From: a virus
Strand: one strand, 5' to 3'
IMG/VR virus record: IMGVR_UViG_3300042561_001139
Coordinates: 1-22,325 of that record
Length of the DNA stretch: 22,325 nucleotides
How positions within the stretch are numbered: position 1 is the first letter of the stretch; each line of letters opens with the position of its first letter. Both the position numbers and the translations under genes were made by a program. Positions 6,901-15,575 of the stretch are shown piece after piece. Under the pieces are notes generated by a model. That model searched no databases and was not told the DNA's origin. It was given only the letters and a program-made list of their open reading frames with translations.

Positions 6901-7265
6901 CCCAGGCGCCGGCCAAAACATGGGAGCAGGAAGAGATTGCACAGCGGCGCTCTGCTGAAGGGCTGGGCATCGTCTACGTGCCCCAGATTCGCAAGGATCG
7001 GCCCGAACCTGCTGAGCCGATTTGCCGGATATGGCCCGAGAACATGGACGCCTTCTTGCTCTGGTGCAAGGTGGCCCCCACCCAATGGCACTGGGCCACG
7101 GGTTACACCCCAGAGGGATATCCGCAATTGATGCGGACAGGCCTAATTCATGAAGCCGCAGTCCAGCGGGCCCTACTGACCTGGGGTCGGCGGCGCGTTG
7201 AAGCGATCATGGATGATCTCGCAGTGATCGAGCACGAGTTTCTAAAACTAGAGAGGGGCTTCTGA
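6897..7265 (+). CDS. gpT-like chaperone extension (C-terminal part of GT)
   Basis: The ORF carries 122 codons from an ATG that overlaps the gpG-like stop (ATGA). It is more likely expressed as the C-terminal part of the -1 frameshift product: the frame is open upstream to the slippery site, and the residues encoded there (NLREIAGEWHRQ) look like genuine protein. The ORF contains RIWPENMDAFLLWCKVAPTQ and ends in a long helix (AVQRALLTWGRRRVEAIMDD). In other siphoviruses this part of GT contacts the tape measure. Its stop overlaps the tape measure start (TGATG at 7263-7267). Confidence 0.7.
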   Translation: MTQAPAKTWEQEEIAQRRSAEGLGIVYVPQIRKDRPEPAEPICRIWPENMDAFLLWCKVAPTQWHWATGYTPEGYPQLMRTGLIHEAAVQRALLTWGRRRVEAIMDDLAVIEHEFLKLERGF

Positions 7266-9094
7266 TGGCCGTCAACTTTGCTGCGATTCTCAAGATCGCC
7301 GCCCAGGTTGTCGGCACCGAGCAAGTCGCCAAGCTCGGCTCAACCTTCAAGCAGGTAGAAGGTGCCACGCAGTCGCTCACCAGCAAACTAGGCCCGTTGA
7401 GCGGTGCCCTGGGGGCCCTTGCCCCGATTGCAACGATTGGCGGACTGGGGGCCCTGGTGGGCAGGACGATTGAACTAGGCGACTCGATGAACGACATGAG
7501 CCAGCGCACCGGCGTCAGCGTTGAGTCATTGGCCAGGTTCAGGAAGGCGGCGGCAACATCAGGAACTGACATTGATGCAGTCGCCAAATCGCTTGTCAAG
7601 CTCAGCAAGGGCCTCTACGAAACCGCACAAACCGGCAAGGGTCCGGCATCTGAAGCACTGCAGACCCTCGGCATCAGCGCAACAGATGCAGCCGGTAAAT
7701 TAAAAACAGCCGATCAAGTTACGTTAGAGATCGCCAATAAATTTAAGACTATGCCAGACGGTATAGAGAAAACAGCTTTAGCGATGCAGCTGTTTGGCAA
7801 ATCAGGCGCGGATATGATCCCAATGCTGAACGAAGGCGGCAAAGCTATCGAATCATTAAGCGTAAAGATGACGGCAGCATTCGCTAAAAAGGCGGATGAG
7901 TATAACGATAAGTTGGCGATGCTTGGCGGGAAGGTCGGCGGTCTTGCTGCTGGACTGACCGTGGCTTTGCTGCCTGCGCTGGATGCAACAGCCACGGCGC
8001 TGACTGCGGTGATTGATGCCTTCACAATGCTGCCAGGCCCGATACAGGCAGCGGTTGGGGGCGTGGCACTGTTGGCCGTGGGCTTTACCCTGCTGGCTCC
8101 CATCATCACCAGCGTGGTAACGGTGCTGGGTGCCTTTGCCGGCCTGGGCATTGGCGCCACTCTGGCGGGCATAGCCGGCGCGATCGTGCCAGTAGCCACC
8201 GGTCTGGCTGCCCTGGTTGCCGGGTTCGTGACTGCCCCGGTGCTGATAGGCGCCGCAGTCGTGGCCACGGCGGTGGTGATTTTCAATTTCCGCGACCAGA
8301 TCGCCGATGCTTTCCGGGGCCTGTTCGATCTGATCGCCAACCCCACCACCGGGTTCGTCGCAATGATCGGCGGTGGCTGGAACCTGATGATGGACGGCCT
8401 CGCCAGCTACGTCGGCAACATCCTCCCCAATATCAGCGAGAACTTTGCAGCATTTTTTGACACCATCATCGGCCCAGAGAATGGCCTGATTGCCCGCCTG
8501 GGGCAGGCCTGGAATGCTGGCATGGACGCCATGCGGGACTATGCCGTGGGCCTGGTGCGGCCCATTGCCGATGCCTGGGCAGGGATTGTCGGCACGGTGC
8601 GGGGGGTGATCAATTCGGCCCTCAGCCTGGCAGGGCGGGCGGTCAATGCCTTCATTGAGCAGATCAACCGCCTGATCGCCGCGGCCAATTCAGTGAGCGC
8701 CGCCGTGCGGGGCCCGCAGCTGGGGATGATCCAACCGGTGCAGGTGCCCCAGTTTGCAGTAGGCGGCCGGGTGGATCGGCCAACGTTGATCATGGCCGGC
8801 GAGGCTGGCACCGAGTACATCGTGCCTCAGAAGAAGGTGCCGCAGTTCATCGCTGCGCAGATGGGGGACCAGGGCCTCGGCATTCGCCAGGGTGCCGCTG
8901 CTGGCGGGGGCTTCAGAGGCGGCGGCACTTTCGCCCCAACGATCCAGGTTCAAACCGGCCCAGTCCAGCAGCAGCCCGACGGCTCCCAGTGGATCCGGCG
9001 CGAGGATGCCGAGGCCATGGTGAGCGATGGCGTTGGCCAGCTCTGGGATCACCTCCAGAGCTATGACGGGCGCAAGGCCCTGGGGATGGCCTGA
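7265..9094 (+). CDS. Tape measure protein
   Basis: The 609-aa protein has the expected layout: an Ala/Lys/Gln-rich helical N-terminus, a long hydrophobic Gly/Ala/Val section (about 223-341) with several potential membrane helices, and a C-terminal motif FAVGGRVDRPTLIMAGEAGTE around 497-517, typical of tape measure proteins. It sets tail length and, in relatives, may enter the host envelope during DNA injection. At roughly 0.15 nm per residue it predicts a tail near 90 nm, short for a siphovirus; this estimate uses general knowledge. The gene is coupled upstream by TGATG and to the next gene by TGATG at 9092-9096. Confidence 0.9.
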   Translation: MAVNFAAILKIAAQVVGTEQVAKLGSTFKQVEGATQSLTSKLGPLSGALGALAPIATIGGLGALVGRTIELGDSMNDMSQRTGVSVESLARFRKAAATSGTDIDAVAKSLVKLSKGLYETAQTGKGPASEALQTLGISATDAAGKLKTADQVTLEIANKFKTMPDGIEKTALAMQLFGKSGADMIPMLNEGGKAIESLSVKMTAAFAKKADEYNDKLAMLGGKVGGLAAGLTVALLPALDATATALTAVIDAFTMLPGPIQAAVGGVALLAVGFTLLAPIITSVVTVLGAFAGLGIGATLAGIAGAIVPVATGLAALVAGFVTAPVLIGAAVVATAVVIFNFRDQIADAFRGLFDLIANPTTGFVAMIGGGWNLMMDGLASYVGNILPNISENFAAFFDTIIGPENGLIARLGQAWNAGMDAMRDYAVGLVRPIADAWAGIVGTVRGVINSALSLAGRAVNAFIEQINRLIAAANSVSAAVRGPQLGMIQPVQVPQFAVGGRVDRPTLIMAGEAGTEYIVPQKKVPQFIAAQMGDQGLGIRQGAAAGGGFRGGGTFAPTIQVQTGPVQQQPDGSQWIRREDAEAMVSDGVGQLWDHLQSYDGRKALGMA

Positions 9095-9573
9095 TGGCTG
9101 CGACGGGCCCCTACTTCTGGACCCAGACCATCAAATGGATGGACCCCGGCGGCACTGCCCGGGCCCGCTGGCACCGGCTCGACCTGGCAAACAATTTTCC
9201 GTTCAGCAGCTGGGATGCTGGCGACGGCGACGGGCCCCAGGCTTGGCGGTATCAGGAGTTCAATTGCCCTGGGTTTGATTCGGGTGTGGCGGCAGCATCG
9301 GTCACAATCACCTGCGCCCATTCCCCCGCCACCCTGGCCCTGGTGTTGCAGGCAGTGGCGGGGCAGTGGTTGATTCAGGTGACGCAATATCGAATTGTCC
9401 TGGGTGGCCTGATCCGGGACGACTCAGCATTGCTCGCCATCAGTGGCGGTGGTGGCACGCTGACCGGGATCTCATTTTCTGCCAGCAGCACCCTGCCGCC
9501 AGTGGTTGCCACAATTCCACCTAGAATTGCGACTACCGAATTGATCGGGACACCCTGCGTGCTGTCGTTCTAA
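9094..9573 (+). CDS. Minor tail / distal tail protein
   Basis: The 159-aa protein follows the tape measure gene with a TGATG overlap and precedes the large tail-tip gene with a TAATG overlap, the usual position of distal tail or tail-hub adaptor proteins. It opens with aromatic residues (YFWTQTIKWMDPGG) and ends in a Ser/Pro/Ile-rich strand region. No sequence motif fixes the exact role, so the assignment is by location. Confidence 0.55.
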   Translation: MAATGPYFWTQTIKWMDPGGTARARWHRLDLANNFPFSSWDAGDGDGPQAWRYQEFNCPGFDSGVAAASVTITCAHSPATLALVLQAVAGQWLIQVTQYRIVLGGLIRDDSALLAISGGGGTLTGISFSASSTLPPVVATIPPRIATTELIGTPCVLSF

Positions 9574-11876
9574 TGGTTGCGCCGATAATGCGGTCGGGAA
9601 ATAGCGGGGGCGGCAACTCACGTTCGTCAAGTTCTTTTGCTGGTGACGTATATCAGTCTGCTATTAACAGTGTAGGCGCCAAGGCGCGGCCTTCTCGCTA
9701 TGCAACGAGCACCAACGCGGCGGCCCTGGGCGGGAGCATGGCCATTGGCAGCGGTAATGGAATATCAGGGGGGCTGGATCTGGGTAAAGATCAGGAAGCG
9801 ATGCTGCTGTTTGAGCGAATTCCAATTGTATGGACCCGTCGAGTAGGCAATACGGGCGGGGTTTTGATTGCACCCAAGGCCACTGCTTGCAGATTTGAAA
9901 CCCCAACAGAGCTACGCGAAGAACCTTATAGCGTTACATCAGGTGGGCAAATTCAGTACAGAACCGTCAGTCTTGACCTTCCCAATACTGTAAAGGTTTT
10001 TTATCATCTTGTCTTAAGCGAGGGTAGCATAGGGGGCGTTCAAGTACGCGATATCTTTCAAGGCCGTTGCAGGGTTGGCCAGTTCAGTCAATCACGAAAC
10101 AAGCGAGCAGGAAGATGGGCCCCTGGCAATTTTCTTAAAGATGTATATAGAAACGTTTTGTATTTTAGAACTACCACTTTTGTTGATGGAAAAAATCAGT
10201 CTGAGGCTTTATTAAACAATAATTATTTGGTCGCAAAGGCTGTTCCAGCGCCCACAATATGCGGCACGGCCGGCACCTACGAAGGCATGTCCACGCTTTC
10301 GTTTTCGGTTGTTTATATCAATGGCGACGACCCTTATGGTGTCGCAAATGAAGATCAAGGATACTGGAAGCGGTCGGTACATGCTTTTATCCGCAACGGC
10401 GTTCAGTCCACCCGGCTGACTGATGGCGTTTACGGCAGCAGCAACAATCTAGCCGAGCTTTATTACTGGCTGCTGACTCACACGGGCAAGGTTTCAGAGA
10501 TACAAATTGATCGCGAGTCATTTGTTAAGACTGCCAATTTTATGGCGGTGAATGGCTTGCTTTGGGATGGCATCTTGACCGAACCAACCAGCACCAGTGA
10601 TTGGCTAAACAAAGTCGGGCCTTATTTTCTGGTGCGGGAAACCAGTGTAGGCGGACGATACGGGCTAACGCCATTGCTGCCCGTCACTCCTAGCGGTTCG
10701 ATTGATGTTGGCTCGCAAGAGCCTAAATGGATATTTGACAACGAAGCTGTAGTAAATGGCAGCTATTCATATCAACTTTCAGATCCTCAGGCCAGGCGGC
10801 CATTCATCGCTGAAGTGGCGTGGCGGCAACAAGGGGATGATGGGCTGTCAGGAATCACCAGAACTAGCACGGTCAAATATGACGACACCCCGGACTTGGC
10901 ACCAATCGAAACACATGATCTAAGCCAGTTTGCAACCTCAGAAATTCATATTGCGCGGGCGATACGTTTCAATCAAGCAAAGCGCCGCCATGTCACTCAT
11001 TCAGCGCAGGTAACAATCAAGCCCGGTTACTGGACTTCTGAGCTGGGCGAGGGAGGCCTGGTCGCCATACAGCTTGACCGAGAAGACCTGGAGACAGGAA
11101 CCAGCGACCCAATGATCCAATGGTATTTGGTCACCAACCTCAACAAGGGCCGCGATGGAAACTTGACCCTCTCCCTGGAGCAATTCCCGGTTGACGCGCA
11201 GAGCCGATCCCTGGTGGCGCTAGACGTGGCGGCAGTGACGGTAGCGGGTGACATGTTCATCACCGGCAACAGCGGCCCCTCGTGCGACGCAGACCCCAGC
11301 AGGGCCACCGATACCTCGATCCCTGACGAGGATGCAGATAGCCGGACCGCCGAGGAGGTCTATTTCTACAACAAAAATGGGCGGTTTCCTACCAGCGGAG
11401 AGTATGCGGGTGGTGGAGGCGGTGGCAACTTTGTGGCTGGGGGTGGTGCTCCAGCTGCCCCCCCTGGCGGCGCTGGTGGTGGCAGCGGTGGCGGCAGCGG
11501 TGGTGCCCCCGCCCCGCTGCCACCCACTGGCCCGGTTGAGCCCCCTGGCGTCCCGGCCCAGCCTGGCACCCCTGACGGCCCGGCGGATCCACCGTTGCCG
11601 CCACAACCGCCGGCTAACTTTACAAAATATATCCTGCTTATGAGCTTTGCGAGAATATCTAGCCCTGGTGGCCTTATTAGGCAAATCGACATCTCCGTTA
11701 CCCCTGGGCAAAGAGCGGTTAAGATATTTGAAGACGCAAACTTTACCCGCGTCCAAATATATAACGCAGACGGGACGCCTACGACTATCGTCAATGAATA
11801 CCAACACCTGGCAGATGGCACTATTTCGGGGTCCTGGGACTGGAAATTTGAATTTTCCAGCTTGACCGGGGTGTAA
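9573..11876 (+). CDS. Tail-tip / central hub protein with Gly-Pro linker
   Basis: The 767-aa protein is the largest of the tail genes and lies where lambda-type gpJ or tail-associated hub proteins are found. The region up to about residue 600 is a mixed beta domain with patterns such as WKRSVHAFIRNGVQSTRL and HSAQVTIKPGYWTSELGEGG, seen in host-specificity/hub proteins. Residues about 611-681 are an extreme Gly then Pro-rich linker, encoded by GC-rich DNA at 11404-11617, and the last 85 residues form a separate small beta domain that could be a receptor-binding tip. The start overlaps the upstream stop. GC content switches sharply between the A/T-rich central part (10130-10260) and the linker, suggesting a mosaic gene. 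Confidence 0.7.
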   Translation: MVAPIMRSGNSGGGNSRSSSSFAGDVYQSAINSVGAKARPSRYATSTNAAALGGSMAIGSGNGISGGLDLGKDQEAMLLFERIPIVWTRRVGNTGGVLIAPKATACRFETPTELREEPYSVTSGGQIQYRTVSLDLPNTVKVFYHLVLSEGSIGGVQVRDIFQGRCRVGQFSQSRNKRAGRWAPGNFLKDVYRNVLYFRTTTFVDGKNQSEALLNNNYLVAKAVPAPTICGTAGTYEGMSTLSFSVVYINGDDPYGVANEDQGYWKRSVHAFIRNGVQSTRLTDGVYGSSNNLAELYYWLLTHTGKVSEIQIDRESFVKTANFMAVNGLLWDGILTEPTSTSDWLNKVGPYFLVRETSVGGRYGLTPLLPVTPSGSIDVGSQEPKWIFDNEAVVNGSYSYQLSDPQARRPFIAEVAWRQQGDDGLSGITRTSTVKYDDTPDLAPIETHDLSQFATSEIHIARAIRFNQAKRRHVTHSAQVTIKPGYWTSELGEGGLVAIQLDREDLETGTSDPMIQWYLVTNLNKGRDGNLTLSLEQFPVDAQSRSLVALDVAAVTVAGDMFITGNSGPSCDADPSRATDTSIPDEDADSRTAEEVYFYNKNGRFPTSGEYAGGGGGGNFVAGGGAPAAPPGGAGGGSGGGSGGAPAPLPPTGPVEPPGVPAQPGTPDGPADPPLPPQPPANFTKYILLMSFARISSPGGLIRQIDISVTPGQRAVKIFEDANFTRVQIYNADGTPTTIVNEYQHLADGTISGSWDWKFEFSSLTGV

Positions 11877-11880
11877 TCCG

Positions 11881-13098
11881 ATGGCGACTTTTCCTGCCCT
11901 CATCCCTGCCGATGTCATCATCACCCCCGGCGCGATCCCTGCCACGGAGGTTGAGGGCTATGACGGCAGCAGCGTCACCACCGCGGCCGACACCATGGCC
12001 ACCGGCGACGCGCTGACCCTGCCGCTCAAGAGCCTCACCGAAGCCCAGGCCAACTCAGTGCGCAACCACGCACGCGATCAGCAGGGCCGCCCGTTTGCCT
12101 TCGATGCCGTCACCCTGGCCCCGGCACTGTCGCGGCCTGGCTACGCCTGGGTCTATGCAGGCGATCCCCAGCAGGAGGACGTTCAATCAGTTGCGGGCGC
12201 CGAGCTGTATTTTCTGACCTGCACGTTCCGGGCGGTGCGGGTGCGGGTGGCCCTGGTCCCGACCGCTACATCTCGCATCGTGTTGCGAACCACGGCCGCC
12301 AGGGCGCTGCCAGCTGGTCCTCCCGCTGCCACCTCGATTATCCGCCTGACCACCACGGCGGCCGGTGTGCCGACCACGCCCCCCGCTGCCAGATCGCTGA
12401 TCTTGCTGCGCACCACAGCGGCAAGCACGCTCGATACAACTGTCTACGATCCATTTTTTGAATCAAACCTATTGCTATGCGGCTTTAATGGAGCAAACGG
12501 CTCCACCACATTTGATGATGAAGGCCCGCTAAACCTGACGCTGACCGCAGTTGGCAACGCGCAGATATCAACCGAGCAATCAGTGTTTGGCGGCAGTTCG
12601 CTGAAACTTGATCAGCCCAACACCGATAGCCCCGCCAGTGCGGTGCAATTGCCGACAGATTCTAGGCTAGTAATAACAGGCGAATTTACACTTGACGCTC
12701 GCGTTAGATTGCGTAACGCAAAAAACAACACGATTTTAGGCAAGTCAACTGGAACTCAGATTGGCATAGACTCAAGCGAGAATAATATCTACATGATTCA
12801 TTCAGGCGGCCAGGCTTTCCAGGCGTACTTTCCAGCACTTAATACATGGTTGGCCCTGAGATGCACCAGAAAACTAAACACTGGTGGTACTGGGTGGGTG
12901 TATTACTATTTTGTGAATGGTGATTTAGTGATGGCCCGAGACTCAGAAACCCTAGGAAGTTTAGATTTCTCAGGCAGCAGGATTGGCTGGATTACGTTTA
13001 AAGGTGCTCACGCATATATCGACGAGATAAGACTAAGCGCAATTTGTAGGGGAACCACGGCCTACACCGTAGATACTGCCCCATTCCTCCGGCAGTAG
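11881..13098 (+). CDS. Tail protein with LamG/concanavalin-like domain
   Basis: The 405-aa protein has three parts. Residues 1-122 are a tail-associated beta domain. Residues about 125-187 hold three copies of a 20-residue unit of the type SRIVLRTTAARALPAGPPAA, a Thr/Pro-rich stalk. Residues about 190-400 look like a LamG/concanavalin A-like lectin domain: LLCGFNGANGSTTFDDEGP, SVFGGSSLKLD, FTLDARVRLRNAKNNTILGK and AYIDEIRLSAICR mark the usual strands. It would act as a sugar-binding fibre or decoration at the tail tip. It starts 4 nt after the hub gene and is the last + strand tail gene; its stop lies 6 nt from the stop of the convergent gene. Confidence 0.7.
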   Translation: MATFPALIPADVIITPGAIPATEVEGYDGSSVTTAADTMATGDALTLPLKSLTEAQANSVRNHARDQQGRPFAFDAVTLAPALSRPGYAWVYAGDPQQEDVQSVAGAELYFLTCTFRAVRVRVALVPTATSRIVLRTTAARALPAGPPAATSIIRLTTTAAGVPTTPPAARSLILLRTTAASTLDTTVYDPFFESNLLLCGFNGANGSTTFDDEGPLNLTLTAVGNAQISTEQSVFGGSSLKLDQPNTDSPASAVQLPTDSRLVITGEFTLDARVRLRNAKNNTILGKSTGTQIGIDSSENNIYMIHSGGQAFQAYFPALNTWLALRCTRKLNTGGTGWVYYYFVNGDLVMARDSETLGSLDFSGSRIGWITFKGAHAYIDEIRLSAICRGTTAYTVDTAPFLRQ

Positions 13099-13104
13099 TG
13101 CCTC

Positions 13105-13449
13105 CTAGTCAGCAGCCCGGAGCGATACTCCAGACACCAACCACAGCCCCCCAGGCTGCAAGCTCCAGCTGGGTGCCGAGGCGTAACGCCAGAGGGTAAC
13201 GGGCGGGGGTGATGCACGGCCAACCCACACGGCTGCCGGTAACTCCCAGGCAGACAGCAGCCCAACCGTTCGCCAGTGCTCGACGTGGTCCTCGAACTGC
13301 GCAGGGGTCAGCAGCGGCAGCGGCAGGGCCACGGTTTGGCCACGGACGACAACGCCCGTTCCGAACCGCCTGTCGATTTCATCGGCGATATTAAATCCCC
13401 CCAGGGTGTGGGGCCTGCCGATTGGGAGCAGGGATGCAGGAAAATCCAT
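13105..13449 (-). CDS. Phage protein, 114 aa, probable structural
   Basis: The gene runs on the - strand and its start overlaps the stop of the upstream fibre-like gene by one base (TAATG). It is hydrophobic and rich in Pro and Trp (SAWELPAAVWVG, SWSLQPGGLWLV). I see no known motif. Its stop faces the end of the + strand tail operon with only 6 nt between the stops, leaving no room for a dedicated terminator. Coupling to a fibre-like gene suggests a virion or assembly role. Confidence 0.6.
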   Translation of the reverse strand: MDFPASLLPIGRPHTLGGFNIADEIDRRFGTGVVVRGQTVALPLPLLTPAQFEDHVEHWRTVGLLSAWELPAAVWVGRASPPPVTLWRYASAPSWSLQPGGLWLVSGVSLRAAD

Positions 13450-14306
13450 TAGGAGGGATACGAAGGCATGATCTCAATCGTATTGATTCCCATTGGGAAT
13501 GCAGCGCCACCTGATGAATATGGCGCCCCCCAATTCATAATTGTAATCACTCGATCAGCAGATGCGGCACCGCCCAACCTTACGTAGAATGCAACATATT
13601 GCCCCGTGATTGTTGTGCCCGTAAATATTGGCCCGTCAAATTCGACTATGGTTTTGTTTGCTGCATCGACTCTGGTCACAGTAACGTTGCACTCTATCCC
13701 GCCCGCTGTGTAGCCGGTGCCCGTTACCTCGAATGCAGTCAAGCTGGACCTGTCGCTATGGGTTACGCTAGGGGTGTAGCTAGCATTCAGCACCATTGCA
13801 TAAACGGTGGCTGTGTTGAGGTCTAGCTGTTCATTGATCAGCGCCGTTATCGTTGCGTCCGGGATTGTGTGCGCCGCTGCCCCGGTTTTTGCGGTTTCAA
13901 TCTTCATGGATTCAATTCTAAAAATTCCGCCTGTACTGTTTTGCGATACTTCCAGATTGTTGTAACCTAAGATTATCCATTCAGATGAAATAGAGCTAGC
14001 TGGCCGGTAGTAAATCAGCATCCCTTGCACAGCCGTTAGATTCGCCTCCCATTGCGTGGCGGCGATGGTCAGGGTGTTGACGCTGGCTGCTGTCACATTG
14101 CTCAGCGTGACCGGTTGCCCCCCTGCTGAATAGCCCGATACGGGGCTGATCTCCATTCCTGCAGGCAGGCTGGCGATGGTGTCATGGGTTTTTACATCGA
14201 ACACAAAAGCTGGCTTCATCAGCTGGCCGTACCAGACGCCAGTGAGAGGCGCTGCGCTGGTGGCTATGGCATGCACTGCCGCATTGCCGAGCTTGAATGT
14301 TGGCAC
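13449..14306 (-). CDS. Phage fibre-like structural protein
   Basis: The 285-aa protein starts with GTG 14306 (no clear Shine-Dalgarno; the frame is open a little further upstream but offers no better start). The N-terminus FKLGNAAVHAIATSAAPLTG follows the 'LGN-V-xI-xG-V-xVxxG' pattern common at the head of phage tail and fibre proteins. The rest is Ser/Thr/Gly/Ala-rich, with VTGTGYTAGGIECNVTVTRV like strand in repeated Ig-like or fibre folds. It lies on the opposite strand from the other tail genes, so it may be a separately regulated receptor-binding protein. Confidence 0.55.
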   Translation of the reverse strand: MPTFKLGNAAVHAIATSAAPLTGVWYGQLMKPAFVFDVKTHDTIASLPAGMEISPVSGYSAGGQPVTLSNVTAASVNTLTIAATQWEANLTAVQGMLIYYRPASSISSEWIILGYNNLEVSQNSTGGIFRIESMKIETAKTGAAAHTIPDATITALINEQLDLNTATVYAMVLNASYTPSVTHSDRSSLTAFEVTGTGYTAGGIECNVTVTRVDAANKTIVEFDGPIFTGTTITGQYVAFYVRLGGAASADRVITIMNWGAPYSSGGAAFPMGINTIEIMPSYPS

Positions 14307-14356
14307 GCAAAACAGGCCTAGGATCTTGACAGCAGCTTAATCCCGCTGGTCATGTC

Positions 14357-14629
14357 CTAACCCTCCCGCCAGCCTGACCCGTCCTGCACCATGCCGGCCC
14401 AGCCAGGCTGCCCCGCGGCGGCGTCCTCGTCCAGCCCCTCGATCGGTTCCAACTGGGCCCACCGTGCCAACGGGTTGTGCGATTGCTCGGCGCGGCGCTG
14501 CTCGATCAGGGCACGGATCTGGGCGGGTGATCGATCCTGGTGCCAAACCCCATCAATGAGAACCTCTAGGCAGTAGCCGCCATCTCTCGCGTCTGTTCCT
14601 ACCCTCGTTTGAAAATCCTGATTTGCCAT
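14357..14629 (-). CDS. Small phage protein of unknown function, 90 aa
   Basis: ATG 14629 is preferred over the upstream ATG 14740 because GAGG lies 7 nt before it and the longer version would overlap the divergent NblA-like gene. The peptide contains GGYCLEVLIDGVWHQDRSP followed by an Arg/Gln/Glu-rich helix and a Gly/Asp-rich acidic end. No family is recognised. Its start lies within or very near the start region of the + strand gene, so the two divergent genes share their 5' control region. Confidence 0.55.
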   Translation of the reverse strand: MANQDFQTRVGTDARDGGYCLEVLIDGVWHQDRSPAQIRALIEQRRAEQSHNPLARWAQLEPIEGLDEDAAAGQPGWAGMVQDGSGWREG

Positions 14630-14651
14630 GGGCTCGACCTCGAATAGTTGG

Positions 14652-14918
14652 ATGGTGCCGACACTCAGCCTAGAAACGCAGCTGAGCCGGGCTTTGGATC
14701 GGCGGACCGCTGCCCACCTATGCCGTGACGATTTGAGCATTCTGGTTGACGGGCTGATTGTGCAGGCCTATGACCAGAAGGTCTTGATTGATTCCCTGTT
14801 GGGCCGCGTGCGGCAACTGGAGGTGGAGCTCGTCCTGGCCCGTGATGCTCGCCCTCTGCAGCCTCCGAGCGATGAACACCAGCGGTGGGCCAGGGAGGTG
14901 CTGCAGGGGTTGGGGTGA
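14652..14918 (+). CDS. NblA-like small protein
   Basis: The 88-aa protein (from ATG 14652; an in-frame ATG at 14628 overlaps the divergent start codon) is almost entirely helical. Residues 5-39 match the pattern of NblA without gaps: LSLETQL at the start, a ten-residue spacer with Arg, then LCRDDLSILVDGLIVQA. From memory, cyanobacterial NblA has LS.E.QF, a similar spacer, and (I/M)SREDL or SREQA followed by L and Q at the same distances. NblA directs phycobilisome proteins to Clp protease, and cyanophages are known to carry it. The extra C-terminus (about residues 50-88) is a charged tail that NblA lacks. It is a lone + strand gene among - strand early genes and its stop abuts the tmk stop (14918/14919). 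Confidence 0.5.
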   Translation: MVPTLSLETQLSRALDRRTAAHLCRDDLSILVDGLIVQAYDQKVLIDSLLGRVRQLEVELVLARDARPLQPPSDEHQRWAREVLQGLG

Positions 14919-15575
14919 TCATGCCCGCCCCCCAAAGCGGCAAACCATGGCGCGGCAACAGTCCGCAGTCACAGCAGCTACGGGACGGCCAGCAGCGATG
15001 CGTACCCAGCCCCGTTGCACGGCCAACTCCAGGAACCCATCAGCAACGCGACCCAAAAACGCCACCCCCTCCCCCTCAAGGTGGTCGGCTAATTGGCCAC
15101 CACGGCGCCGGCAGGACTCGACCAGGGACACATCCAGCCAGAGGGTCAGATCGGCACTCAGACCGCCCGTGGCGATGTCTGACAGTGTGTCAATCAGCCC
15201 CAAGCCCAAGCCCCTGCCATAGCCCTGATACGCGAATGTCGATCCGGTGAAGCGATCACATAGCACCCAATCCCCCCGTTCCAGCGCCGGCCGGAGGACG
15301 GTTTCCACATGCTGGGCCCGGTCGGCTGCATAGAGCAGCAGCTCTGCCCGGGGTACAGGAGCAGCTTCCCCAGGAGGGTGCAGTAGCAGCTCCCGCAACG
15401 CTTGGCCCAGGGCGGTTCCCCCAGGCTCTCGGCTCACGATTACGCGAGCACCAAGGGGCAGTAGGCCGCTGCTAGGCAGCCATTCCCGCAGGGCCTCCAG
15501 TTGGGTGGTCTTGCCGCAGCCGTCGATGCCTTCCAGGACGATGAACCGGCCACGGGGTGGGGTTGGGGTGCTCAT
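14919..15575 (-). CDS. tmk: Thymidylate kinase
   Basis: The 218-aa protein phosphorylates dTMP to dTDP. The P-loop GIDGCGKTT is at 16-24, the REPGG motif at 49-53, and the DRFTGSTFAYQGYGRG segment at 107-121 holds the DR(Y/F) catalytic Arg region and substrate-binding residues. The length fits the family, although the last 20 residues, Cys- and Arg-rich, differ from usual. Sequence style is that of Synechococcus/Cyanobium Tmk, so it was probably taken from a host. The start overlaps the dcd stop by ATGA, making one nucleotide-metabolism unit that raises the dTTP pool for phage replication. Confidence 0.95.
   Translation of the reverse strand: MSTPTPPRGRFIVLEGIDGCGKTTQLEALREWLPSSGLLPLGARVIVSREPGGTALGQALRELLLHPPGEAAPVPRAELLLYAADRAQHVETVLRPALERGDWVLCDRFTGSTFAYQGYGRGLGLGLIDTLSDIATGGLSADLTLWLDVSLVESCRRRGGQLADHLEGEGVAFLGRVADGFLELAVQRGWVRIAAGRPVAAVTADCCRAMVCRFGGRA

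Noticed and set aside
7714-8349. 211-codon ORF on the - strand inside the tape measure gene
   Set aside because: It is antisense to a well-supported tape measure protein and has the low-complexity Ala/Thr/Pro composition of a shadow frame.
11220-11945. 241-codon - strand ORF across the tail-tip gene end
   Set aside because: It is antisense to the Gly/Pro-rich linker of the tail-tip protein; its Ala/Gly/Arg richness mirrors that DNA.
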